A stretch of 37,282 nt of DNA from Nitrospirota bacterium (GTDB lineage: Bacteria; Nitrospirota; Nitrospiria; Nitrospirales; Nitrospiraceae): NCBI GenBank assembly GCA_026387665.1, contig JAPLLG010000010.1, forward strand, positions 1 through 37,282, in the 5' to 3' direction. Positions within the stretch are counted from its first letter, which is position 1. Every line of letters begins with the position of its first letter. The notes below the pieces were generated by a model. That model was not told where the DNA came from and did no database searches. It was given only the letters and a program-made list of their open reading frames with translations. The position numbers were made by a program, and so were the translations under genes. Shown one piece after another: positions 9,067-16,392 of the stretch.

Positions 9067-9080
9067 TGACTGTGCAGTCA
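9067..9080. promoter_or_regulatory. Palindrome in the bamA leader
   Basis: TGACTGTGCAGTCA is a 6+2+6 inverted repeat with perfect arms, about 95 nt downstream of the predicted bamA transcription start and 66 nt before the chosen start codon. It could be a small RNA hairpin or a protein binding site; no known operator consensus is recognised. Confidence 0.3.
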
Positions 9081-9145
9081 CGGCTAAATTTAGGATTATC
9101 CATGATGTCATTATTATCGTTCTCTATCTCCGGGGCTCAGATCCG

Positions 9146-11473
9146 ATGAGGATGACGTACGGCTCCTCAGGGCCTCGGTGGTTCCTCGTTTTATTACTCG
9201 TCACCTTGTCCTGCGGGGCGCTGCCGTTGTTTGCGGTCGCAGCGGAACAGGCCGGAGTGAAAGTCACGACGATCGAGATCCGGGGCAACAAGCGGATCGA
9301 GTTGCCGGCGATTGCCGGACGGTTGACCTTGAAGCCGGGCGACCCCTACACCCCTGAAAATGTCCGGGGCCAAATCAAAATTCTCTACGAGACAGGGTTC
9401 TTCGAAGACGTGCAGCTGGAGACGGAGCCGGGAGCGGGCGGGGTGGCTCTGGCCTTTCTGGTCCGCGAGAAACCGTTTATCACCGAGATCGTCTTCGACG
9501 GGAATCAAGAGCTGAGCGACGACAAGCTCAAAGAAAAGATCACGATCAAGAGCCAAGCCTTTCTCGATCAGCCGCAGGCCAAGGAAAGCGCGGAGAAGAT
9601 TCGTTTGGCCTATCAGGAGGACGGCTACTTCGATTGCCATGTGACCCCGATCGTGCAAACCTTGGACGAGGATCGGAAGCGACTGACGTTTTTCGTGAAA
9701 GAAGGAACCAAGGCGCGCGTCAAAAAGGTCAACTTTGACGGCCTGTTCGCGGCGACGAAAGACGAGCTGTTCAAGGTGATGGCGACGCGGGAATGGGTGC
9801 CCTGGCACGGTCCGTTCACACAGCTGAAGTTGCCGTCGCTGCTTTCGGATGCCGGCGTGTTGAAGCGGGAGGAAATGAATAACGACGCCGAGCGGATCAA
9901 AGAGATCTTGCTCAACAAAGGCTATCTGAACATCCAGGTCGGGTTGCCGACGGTGGAGCTCAGCGAGGACAAGAAATGGTTCGTCGTGACCTACACGGTG
10001 ATGGAGGGGGAGCCGTTCACCGTGGCCGAAGTCGGGTTCCGCGGGAATACGGTGTTCGAAGATCCGGAGCTGCGCGAGGGGCTCAAGATTAAGGACGGGG
10101 AGATCTTTCAGCGGCAGAAAATTCGTGACGAGATTACCCGGTTGAACGATCTCTATGGAGGCAAAGGCTATGCCTTTGCCGATGTCTCGCCTGCAGTGAC
10201 GCCGAATCCGGAGGACCGGACCGCCACCATCACCCTGACCATCAAGGAGGGGGAGATGATGCGGATCCGTCAGATCAACATCAATGGGAACGACAAGACC
10301 AAAGATAATGTGATTCGCCGGGAAGTCCGCGTCGATGAACAGGACGTGATCGATACCCCCGCGCTGAAGCGGAGCTTTCAGCGGCTCAACAACTTGAATT
10401 TCTTCGAGACAGTGGAAATCCTTCCTGCGCAGGTCGGTCCTGATAAGGTGGATCTCAATGTTCGTGTGAAAGAAAAGCCGACCGGCCAATTCAGTATCGG
10501 AGGTGGATTCAGCACCTTGGACAAGTTGGTCGCGATTGCCGATATTACGGAGGGGAACCTCGGCGGGAATGGCTGGATGGGACGAATCCGCGGTCAGTTG
10601 GGACAGCAGCGGACATTAGGGTTGATCACATTTCGCAATCCCTATCTGAACGATTCCTTGACGTCGATGCAGCTGGACGTTTACCGCAGTATGACCAACT
10701 ACATGACCTATTTTGAGAAAAAGTCCGGCGCCAGCGTGACGTTTTCTCGATGGCTCTCTGAGTACGCCACAGGCAGTGTGAGCTTGTTTGCGGAGCAGTT
10801 GAATTTCAGCGATCCGCAAGAGGGGATTTGCCCGGATGTATTTCCTATGGTCTGCCGCCAGCTCGGAAGTCAGACGACGACCGGGTTCCGGACCTCGCTG
10901 GCTCGCGACACTAGGGACTATTATTTGGATCCCCGCACCGGTTGGCGCACCTCCGTCGGCTTCGATTTGGGCACGCCCTATTTGGGGGGATCCAACGATT
11001 TTTATAAATATACCCTGGATGTCATCAAGTACACCCCGCTCCCGTTTGATACGCGGTTCTCAATCCATGCGCGCTACGGTGCGGCAGAGGGCATCAATGG
11101 GAAGGCAATTCCTCTGACCGAACGGTATTTTGTTGGAGGTATTAATACCATGCGCGGGTTCGTGTTCGGGCAGGCGGGACCTGTGACCACCGGTCGGACG
11201 TTGCTTGGCGCGACCAAAGAGCTGATTTTTAATAATGATTTCATCTTTACGATTTCCTCCGATGCGAAGTTGAACGGGGTGATCTTCTTCGACTATGGAA
11301 AGGGCTTCGACGACAACGAGTCCGTGTCGTTTAAGTTGCGGAAAACGGCAGGCATCGAAGGGCGATGGATTTCACCGTTCGGCCCCTTGCGGGCGGCCTA
11401 TGGGCTCAATTTGAGCCCGCGTGAAGGTGAGCGAGAAGGGGTGTTCGAGTTTACGATGGGCTCTCTGTTCTAG
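9146..11473 (+). CDS. bamA: Outer membrane protein assembly factor BamA
   Basis: A 775-residue Omp85-family protein that folds and inserts beta-barrel proteins in the outer membrane. From ATG 9146 there is a signal peptide (basic start, hydrophobic FLVLLLVTLSCGALPLFAVAA, cleavage near AA/EQA), then five POTRA repeats recognisable from repeated IRGNKRI-, FDGNQELSDDKL-, FDGLFAATKDEL-, FRGNTVFEDPEL- and INGNDKTKDNVI-type segments, then a C-terminal barrel with GGGFSTLDKL, ERYFVGGINTMRGF and a terminal FTMGSLF with the aromatic last residue typical of barrels. A TTG at 9005, preceded by GAGGGAGGGG, is in frame and would add 47 residues before the signal peptide; I judge this less likely. Two skp genes follow, as is common. 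Confidence 0.95.
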   Translation: MRMTYGSSGPRWFLVLLLVTLSCGALPLFAVAAEQAGVKVTTIEIRGNKRIELPAIAGRLTLKPGDPYTPENVRGQIKILYETGFFEDVQLETEPGAGGVALAFLVREKPFITEIVFDGNQELSDDKLKEKITIKSQAFLDQPQAKESAEKIRLAYQEDGYFDCHVTPIVQTLDEDRKRLTFFVKEGTKARVKKVNFDGLFAATKDELFKVMATREWVPWHGPFTQLKLPSLLSDAGVLKREEMNNDAERIKEILLNKGYLNIQVGLPTVELSEDKKWFVVTYTVMEGEPFTVAEVGFRGNTVFEDPELREGLKIKDGEIFQRQKIRDEITRLNDLYGGKGYAFADVSPAVTPNPEDRTATITLTIKEGEMMRIRQININGNDKTKDNVIRREVRVDEQDVIDTPALKRSFQRLNNLNFFETVEILPAQVGPDKVDLNVRVKEKPTGQFSIGGGFSTLDKLVAIADITEGNLGGNGWMGRIRGQLGQQRTLGLITFRNPYLNDSLTSMQLDVYRSMTNYMTYFEKKSGASVTFSRWLSEYATGSVSLFAEQLNFSDPQEGICPDVFPMVCRQLGSQTTTGFRTSLARDTRDYYLDPRTGWRTSVGFDLGTPYLGGSNDFYKYTLDVIKYTPLPFDTRFSIHARYGAAEGINGKAIPLTERYFVGGINTMRGFVFGQAGPVTTGRTLLGATKELIFNNDFIFTISSDAKLNGVIFFDYGKGFDDNESVSFKLRKTAGIEGRWISPFGPLRAAYGLNLSPREGEREGVFEFTMGSLF

Positions 11474-11540
11474 CAGGCCCGGGGGAAATCGGTTGATATG
11501 GAAAGCGTGGCTAAAATTTTCCGTATGGTGCCGGGGCCTG
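11474..11540 (+). other. Nested hairpin directly after bamA
   Basis: Outer arms CAGGCCCGGG (11474-11483) and CCGGGGCCTG (11531-11540) pair at nine of ten positions; inner arms ATATGGAAA (11496-11504) and TTTCCGTAT (11518-11526) pair at eight of nine. The hairpin begins at the base after the bamA stop codon. No T-run follows, so it may be an mRNA 3'-end stabiliser or processing site rather than a terminator. Confidence 0.4.
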
Positions 11541-11550
11541 AATAATCGCA

Positions 11551-11668
11551 GGATGCTCAAAAAGGCTGTCCAGCAAGGCCGCAGCAAGCGAAGAGGCGAG
11601 GCGTACGCTTCGGTACGTTGAGTCTCTGAGTGACGCGAGAACGCCGCTGGCGGACTTTTTCAGCATCC
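11551..11668. repeat. 118-bp MITE-like inverted-repeat element, copy A
   Basis: The ends are GGATGCTCAAAAAGG at left and CTTTTTCAGCATCC at right, a near-perfect inverted pair that continues into (T/G)CCAGC and GCTGG. In the middle is a small hairpin, CGTAC-GCTTCG-GTACG. The interior (GTCCAGCAAGGCCG, GAGGCGTAC, GGTACGTTGAG, GCGAGAACG, GCTGGCGG) is shared with the copy at 33151. No protein is encoded. The AAAAAG and CTTTTT ends mean the transcript would carry a GC stem plus a T-run, so it could weaken transcription between bamA and skp. Confidence 0.8.
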
Positions 11669-11712
11669 AAGGGGGACCAGTGTATGACCATGTGTGAGAG
11701 GTATGGGGTGTA

Positions 11713-12264
11713 ATGCGAGCTGATCATGTATTCAAAACCGTGCTGTCCCGGTCCTGCCTTGTCATGGGTCTCATTGTGATGGCCGGCTGTGCTGCAGGCG
11801 GGGCGAAGGTCGAGGGGACCGTGGGAGTCGTCGATCCGGCTCGTCTCCTGAGTGAGACGAGCGCCGGCAAAAAGGCCAAGGAGTCCTTGGGCGCGTTCTC
11901 CAAGAATCGTCAGGCCCTGATCGAGATAGAGGAAAAAGAGCTCCGCCGGATGGAAGAAGATTTTGGGAGGCAGGCCAGCGTGTTGAGTGCGCCTGCGAAA
12001 CGTGAGCGTGAAGAACTATTCCGGCGCCGGATGGCGGAGTACCAGCAGAAAGCGGGCGAAATGAACCGGGAGGTTCAGGAGAAGCAAAAAGACGTGCTTG
12101 AAGGGTTCCGTGAGAAGGTGGAGCTGGTCGTGGGGAAAGTGTCGAAGCGTCTCGGGTTGCAAATCGTTATGGATAAGGGGAAGGGCGGCCCTACCTTATA
12201 CAGCGAGGAGGGGCTCGACATCACCGGTCACGTGATCGAGGAATTTAACCGTGAATATCCCTAG
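11713..12264 (+). CDS. OmpH/Skp family periplasmic chaperone, predicted lipoprotein
   Basis: A 183-residue Skp/OmpH-family protein. Skp trimers hold unfolded outer-membrane proteins in the periplasm on the way to BamA. The N-terminus has a basic region, a hydrophobic stretch and a lipobox MAGC, so the mature protein is predicted to be lipid-anchored at about residue 26, unlike soluble E. coli Skp. The mature start VGVVDPARLLSETSAGKKAKESL matches the Skp body domain, followed by a long charged helix (about 60-140) that would form the coiled-coil tentacle, and a C-terminal strand near GLQIVMDKG. It lies after bamA and before a second, soluble paralogue. ATG at 11713 is chosen because it gives a complete signal peptide. 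Confidence 0.88.
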   Translation: MRADHVFKTVLSRSCLVMGLIVMAGCAAGGAKVEGTVGVVDPARLLSETSAGKKAKESLGAFSKNRQALIEIEEKELRRMEEDFGRQASVLSAPAKREREELFRRRMAEYQQKAGEMNREVQEKQKDVLEGFREKVELVVGKVSKRLGLQIVMDKGKGGPTLYSEEGLDITGHVIEEFNREYP

Positions 12265-12392
12265 CCGGTAGAGATGCTGAGAGACCATAATTGAAGCGGG
12301 CGCTCGGATCTGGCGGGTGAGGTGAGCGACGGTTTCAGTGTCCGGCCAAGTGTGAAATAGGATGTGGTGCTGGTAAAGAGGAGGAGGACTCG

Positions 12393-12929
12393 ATGGAACG
12401 AACGAGAGCGGCCTGTGTGATCGGTACCGTGGGATTGTGGCTGGCAATGGTTGTGCCGGGGCTGTCGGCTGAGACCTTCAAAGTCGGGGTGATGGATCAG
12501 CAAGTGGTGATCGAGCAGTCGAAGACCGGCAAACGGGCGTTGGAAGAGCTCAAGGCCTATTCCTCGACCAGGCAGAAGATCATCAATGCCGACGACCTGG
12601 AGTTGAAGGAATTGGAACAGAAGATCCAGGACGGGAAGTTGACTGATAGCGCGAGGCAGGAGAAACAAAATCAGTTCCAGTCCAAGCTGGAGGCCTACCA
12701 GCGACGGCTAGGAGATTTCAACCGCGAGATCCAGCAGAAACAACGTGAGATGGTGGCGGAGTACTCGAAGAAAGTGCATGCAGCGGCGCAAGTCGTGGCG
12801 GAAAAGAACGGCTATGTCGCGATCCTTGATAAGGGGAGCGAGGCGGCGATCAAGATTGTCCTCTATCATCAGCCTGCGTTGGATGTGACCGATCAGCTGG
12901 TGAAGGAGTTTGATCGACAGAATAAGTAG
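12393..12929 (+). CDS. OmpH/Skp family periplasmic chaperone, secreted form
   Basis: A 178-residue paralogue of the preceding gene. The signal peptide (MERTRAACVIGTVGLW... to LSA/ETF) is of the ordinary type I form with no lipobox, so the protein should be soluble in the periplasm. The mature part starts FKVGVMDQQVVIEQSKTGKRA, the Skp body motif, then shows a long charged helix (about 50-135) and a closing strand (GYVAILDKGS). A strong ribosome binding site GAGGAGGA precedes the ATG. Being one of a pair with a lipoprotein version suggests a division of labour, which is my inference. Confidence 0.9.
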   Translation: MERTRAACVIGTVGLWLAMVVPGLSAETFKVGVMDQQVVIEQSKTGKRALEELKAYSSTRQKIINADDLELKELEQKIQDGKLTDSARQEKQNQFQSKLEAYQRRLGDFNREIQQKQREMVAEYSKKVHAAAQVVAEKNGYVAILDKGSEAAIKIVLYHQPALDVTDQLVKEFDRQNK

Positions 12930-12960
12930 AAGAGAAGGGGATGGAGGCTGATGATCTTCT

Positions 12961-13007
12961 GTGCTCGCGCAACGCGCGGCCTCAGAAGGCCCTCGTTGGA
13001 CGCGCAC
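12961..13007. repeat. Strong palindromic hairpin upstream of fabZ
   Basis: GTGCTCGCGCAACG (12961-12974) pairs with CGTTGGACGCGCAC (12994-13007) with few mismatches, and an inner GGCC-TCAGAA-GGCC lies in the loop. It sits in the 237-bp gap between the second skp gene and fabZ. It lacks a following T-run. It looks like a REP-type intergenic palindrome; a genome search would show whether it recurs. Confidence 0.6.
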
Positions 13008-13166
13008 AATCGAGGATCGATCAGGCTGCCCTTGAACGCGAAGTGTGGGATTGGGATGACGCGTGCAGTGGAAGATCAGTCAGCCCCCATCCCTAAAAAG
13101 ATCACGAGCAAGCTCGGAAGGGTCATGTGACGTCTTGCCAATCTTGCCAATGAGGAGGTTCTGCCG

Positions 13167-13625
13167 ATGTCCGTGATGGAACAAGCCGAAATTCAAGCCC
13201 TCTTACCTCACCGGTATCCCTTTCTTCTGGTCGATCGCGTGCAGGAGTTGGATCCAGACAAGCGGATCGTCGGGATCAAGAACGTGACGATCAATGAACC
13301 CTTCTTTCAAGGGCATTTCCCCGGACGCCCGGTCATGCCGGGGGTGTTGATTCTTGAAGCCATGGCGCAAGTCGGTGCGCTGCTGGCGTTTAAGTCGATG
13401 GGAAATGCGACGCGTCCGGTCGTGTATCTGACCGGTATCGATGGCGCGAAGTTTCGAAAGCCGGTCGTGCCCGGTGATCGATTACGGTTTGAGATCGATG
13501 TCGTGAAGAAGCGGGCGCCATTTTGGAAGATGCAGGGCAAGGCTTTTGTCGAGGATGAACTGGTTTGTGAGGCCGAAGTGACGGCTATGGTGACAGAAGA
13601 AAAGACCGTGAAGAGTGATGCGTGA
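13167..13625 (+). CDS. fabZ: 3-hydroxyacyl-[acyl-carrier-protein] dehydratase
   Basis: A 152-residue hot-dog-fold enzyme that removes water from 3-hydroxyacyl-ACP in fatty acid elongation in the cytoplasm. Motifs are LLPHRYPFLLVDRV at the start and GHFPGRPVMPGVLILEAMAQ with catalytic His50 and Glu64. ATG 13167 follows GAGGAGG. It competes with LpxA for the same 3-hydroxyacyl-ACP pool, which explains its position beside lpxA in many Gram-negatives. In many genomes lpxD lies just before fabZ; here it does not. Confidence 0.97.
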   Translation: MSVMEQAEIQALLPHRYPFLLVDRVQELDPDKRIVGIKNVTINEPFFQGHFPGRPVMPGVLILEAMAQVGALLAFKSMGNATRPVVYLTGIDGAKFRKPVVPGDRLRFEIDVVKKRAPFWKMQGKAFVEDELVCEAEVTAMVTEEKTVKSDA

Positions 13626-13683
13626 CGACGGTTGACGGGAAAGCGGTCATCCTAAGCTCATCACCCATCACTGGAGGTTAAGC

Positions 13684-14490
13684 GTGCAGATTCATGCGAG
13701 TGCGGTCATTCACCCCAAAGCCACATTGGCCGACGATGCTGTCGTGGGCCCATTTTGTGTCGTCGGCGAACATGTGACGATCGGGCCAGGGACTCGTCTT
13801 GTCTCCCATGTCGCCGTCGATGGCTGGACGGAGATCGGCGCGCGGTGCGAGCTGCATCCCTTCGTCTCGATCGGCGCCCCGCCCCAACATCTCAATTACA
13901 AGGGCGAGCCGACTAAGGTGGTGATCGGCGATGACAATATTTTTCGGGAATATGTCACGGTCAACCGCGCGACGGTGCAAGGCGGCGGGACGACCAGCAT
14001 CGGTTCCAAGAACTTCTTGATGGCCTATGTTCACGTTGCCCATGACTGTTATCTCGGCAGCCATATCGTCATGGCCAATGCCTCCAGTTTAGCCGGCCAT
14101 ATCACCATCGGCGACCATGCCATCATCGGGGGATTGACCGGGATCCATCAACATGTGCGAATCGGGCCCTATTCCATGGTCGGCGGCTGTTGCGCCCTCG
14201 GGCAGGACCTTCCGCCTTTCATGCGGGCGGCTGGTGGCTATCGCGCGAGAATGTATGGCCTGAACTCGGTGGGGTTGCGCCGGCAGGGGTTTTCGAACGA
14301 TCGAATCTCGGTGCTGAGGCGGGCCTACGATATGATCTTCCGCTCGGGGCATCGCACCGCGGAAGCAGCCAAGCTGGCGAAGATTGAGTTTGCTGACCAA
14401 CCAGATGTCATGACGGTTGTGGCATTTCTGGAGGGGACGAAACGGGGTATTTGCCGCTCGGTCGGCAAAGATCAAGAGAATGAGGAGTAG
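13684..14490 (+). CDS. lpxA: Acyl-ACP--UDP-N-acetylglucosamine O-acyltransferase
   Basis: A 268-residue left-handed beta-helix enzyme, first step of lipid A synthesis: it transfers a 3-hydroxyacyl chain from ACP to the 3-OH of UDP-GlcNAc. The N-terminal two-thirds show hexapeptide repeats (IHPKATLADDAVVGPF, IGPGTRL, IGARCELHPFVSIG), the catalytic His120 in VHVAHDC, and GLNSVGLRRQGFS opening the C-terminal helical part. The start is GTG 13684, preceded by GGAGGTTAA. lpxI starts four bases after its stop. A relaxed or altered sugar substrate is possible given the neighbouring oxidoreductase (see findings). Confidence 0.97.
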   Translation: MQIHASAVIHPKATLADDAVVGPFCVVGEHVTIGPGTRLVSHVAVDGWTEIGARCELHPFVSIGAPPQHLNYKGEPTKVVIGDDNIFREYVTVNRATVQGGGTTSIGSKNFLMAYVHVAHDCYLGSHIVMANASSLAGHITIGDHAIIGGLTGIHQHVRIGPYSMVGGCCALGQDLPPFMRAAGGYRARMYGLNSVGLRRQGFSNDRISVLRRAYDMIFRSGHRTAEAAKLAKIEFADQPDVMTVVAFLEGTKRGICRSVGKDQENEE

Positions 14491-14493
14491 CGA

Positions 14494-15345
14494 GTGGCAT
14501 TACTGCCTCAGGTTGTCGATGGTGAGAGGATCGGTCTGATCGCCGGCAACGGCCGGTTTCCGATCATTTTCGCGGACAATGCCAGGAAACTCGGTTATCA
14601 CGTGTCGGCCGTGGCGCATGAGGGCGAGACGGAACCGGAGTTGGCTAGCCATGTGGATCGGATTCATTGGGTCAAGATCGGCCAGCTCAACAAGCTGATC
14701 AAGGCCTTCAAGGAAGATGGCGTCCATCAGGCCGTGATGCTGGGCGGGATCAAGAAGACCCATGTCTTTACCACCCTGCGCCCGGATTTTCGCACCCTGG
14801 CGTTGGCGACGAGGTTGGCGCTCTGGAAAGACGACGATATTCTGCGCGAACTGGCAAAGGAGCTTGAGCAGGAAGGGATCGTTATCTGCGAATCGACCTT
14901 CGGGCTTGAGGGGATTCTCGTAGAAGAAGGACCGCTGACGGCGCGCACTCCCTCGGAGAAAGAGTGGGAGGACATCCGGTACGGGTGGGACGTGGCAGAG
15001 GCCATCGGGCGTCTGGATATCGGGCAGTGCGTCGTGATCAAAGATCGCGTGGTCGTGGCGGTCGAAGCGGTCGAAGGCACTGACGAAGCTATTAAGCGCG
15101 GCGGCGATTTGGCCAAGGACGGGGCGGTGGTGGTCAAGCGGTCGAAGCCGCAGCAGGACATGCGATTCGATCTCCCGGCCGTGGGGCCCCGGACCATCGA
15201 GGTGATGGCGTCGGTCAAGGCCTCTGTGCTGGCCATCGAAGCAGGACGGACAATTCTGTTGGATCGCGAGATCATGCTGGAGAAGGCCAAGTCCGCCCGC
15301 ATCGCCATTGTCGGGATCGCAAAACTCGAACCGATCGTGACATGA
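14494..15345 (+). CDS. lpxI: UDP-2,3-diacylglucosamine pyrophosphatase LpxI
   Basis: A 283-residue LpxI (DUF1009) protein, which hydrolyses UDP-2,3-diacylglucosamine to lipid X and UMP in bacteria that lack LpxH. Motifs are GLIAGNGRFPIIFADNARK at the start, MLGGIKKTHVF in the middle, and VEGTDEAIKRGG and KRSKPQQDMRFDLP in the C-terminal catalytic domain. The GTG start follows GAGGAG and lies 3 bp after lpxA. The presence of LpxI rather than LpxH fits lineages outside gamma- and beta-Proteobacteria. Confidence 0.95.
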   Translation: MALLPQVVDGERIGLIAGNGRFPIIFADNARKLGYHVSAVAHEGETEPELASHVDRIHWVKIGQLNKLIKAFKEDGVHQAVMLGGIKKTHVFTTLRPDFRTLALATRLALWKDDDILRELAKELEQEGIVICESTFGLEGILVEEGPLTARTPSEKEWEDIRYGWDVAEAIGRLDIGQCVVIKDRVVVAVEAVEGTDEAIKRGGDLAKDGAVVVKRSKPQQDMRFDLPAVGPRTIEVMASVKASVLAIEAGRTILLDREIMLEKAKSARIAIVGIAKLEPIVT

Positions 15346-15355
15346 GCCTCAACCT

Positions 15356-16318
15356 ATGACAACGTTTAGGGCAGGCGTCATCGGCGTCGGACATCTGGGG
15401 CAGCACCATGCGCGCCTCTATGCCTCCTTGCCAGGGGCGCAGCTCGTCGGGGTATCGGACCAGTCGATCGAGCGAGCGAAAGTCGTCGCAGACCGGCACG
15501 GGGTACGGGTTTTTCATACGGTTGATGAACTATTGCAGCAGGTCGATATCGTGAGTGTGGCTGTGCCCACATCCGGCCACTATGCCGTTGCCAAGGCCTG
15601 CCTCTTAGCTGGCAAACATGTCCTGGTCGAAAAGCCGCTTGCCGTCACGCCGGCAGAGGCGCAGGAGTTGGTGCAGCTGGCCAAGCAGAGGGACTGTTGC
15701 CTGCAAGTAGGCCATAGCGAACGGTTCAATCCGATCATGGCGCTGATGCGACCCCATATCGGGCGGCCTGTGTTTATCGAATGTCATCGTCTCAGCAGCT
15801 TCAGTGAACGGGGCACGGATGTGGATGTGGTCTTAGACCTAATGATCCATGATTTGGACCTCGTGCTCTCCTTGAACCCCGGTCCCGTTGAAGAAGTGCG
15901 GGCCGCGGGGGTGACAGTCTTGTCCTCCTCGATCGATATCGCCAACGCCCGCATTCAGTTCACGAGCGGCTGCGTGGCCAATCTGACCTCCAGCCGCGTG
16001 TCGATGACGAAGATGCGCCGGTTGCGTCTCTTCCAAAAAGACAGTTACGTCTCGATCGATTTCCAGACACGCCACGGTACGATCTCTCGCCGTCAAGTCA
16101 AGGCGGGGGAGAAGCCGACGGTCGAGGTTGAGCAGTTGCAAGGGGGAGATGAAGAACCGTTGAAGCTGCAACTGGCATCGTTTCTTCATGCAGCCAGCAC
16201 CGGCACGAGGCCGGTGGTGTCGGGCGAGGATGGCGCGGCAGCCGTGGAGGTCGCGCATCAAGTCTTGCAGGCCATTGAAGCCTTTGCGGCCCGTCATGAA
16301 GAAGGGATAGCGGGATAG
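15356..16318 (+). CDS. Gfo/Idh/MocA family oxidoreductase in the lipid A operon
   Basis: A 320-residue NAD(P)-dependent sugar oxidoreductase. The N-terminal Rossmann fold has VIGVGHLGQHHARLY (GxGxxG), the EKPLAVT motif follows at about residue 90, and the second domain has the HDLDLVLSL signature. Substrate is unknown. It stands between lpxI and lpxB, so the substrate may be a UDP-amino sugar or lipid A intermediate. In Acidithiobacillus and Leptospira the related GnnA oxidises UDP-GlcNAc at C3 for amide-linked lipid A, with the aminotransferase GnnB. No GnnB-like gene is present in this window, so a GnnA role is only a possibility. It begins 10 bp after lpxI. Confidence 0.88.
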   Translation: MTTFRAGVIGVGHLGQHHARLYASLPGAQLVGVSDQSIERAKVVADRHGVRVFHTVDELLQQVDIVSVAVPTSGHYAVAKACLLAGKHVLVEKPLAVTPAEAQELVQLAKQRDCCLQVGHSERFNPIMALMRPHIGRPVFIECHRLSSFSERGTDVDVVLDLMIHDLDLVLSLNPGPVEEVRAAGVTVLSSSIDIANARIQFTSGCVANLTSSRVSMTKMRRLRLFQKDSYVSIDFQTRHGTISRRQVKAGEKPTVEVEQLQGGDEEPLKLQLASFLHAASTGTRPVVSGEDGAAAVEVAHQVLQAIEAFAARHEEGIAG

Positions 16319-16319
16319 T

Positions 16320-16379
16320 CGGGATATAGGGGTAACGGGAGCAAGCCACAGAGTCTTACCCCCTGACCCCTATACCCCG
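16320..16379. terminator. Terminator-like hairpin between oxidoreductase and lpxB
   Basis: CGGGATATAGGGGT (16320-16333) pairs with ACCCCTATACCCCG (16366-16379) with one mismatch, and TCTTTT follows at once. The sequence between the arms also has partial pairing (GGTAACGGG with TTACCCCC). This is the form of an intrinsic terminator, but it lies only 13 bp before the lpxB start, so it may act as an attenuator or be a repeat. Confidence 0.5.
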
Positions 16380-16392
16380 TCTTTTAAAACTT

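Noticed and set aside
9005-9145. N-terminal extension of BamA from TTG
   Set aside because: It would put 47 unrelated residues before a well-formed signal peptide. The ribosome binding site at 8994-9003 keeps it as a minor possibility.
9194-10489. 431-codon open frame on the - strand
   Set aside because: It is antisense to the POTRA-coding part of bamA and shows no protein features.
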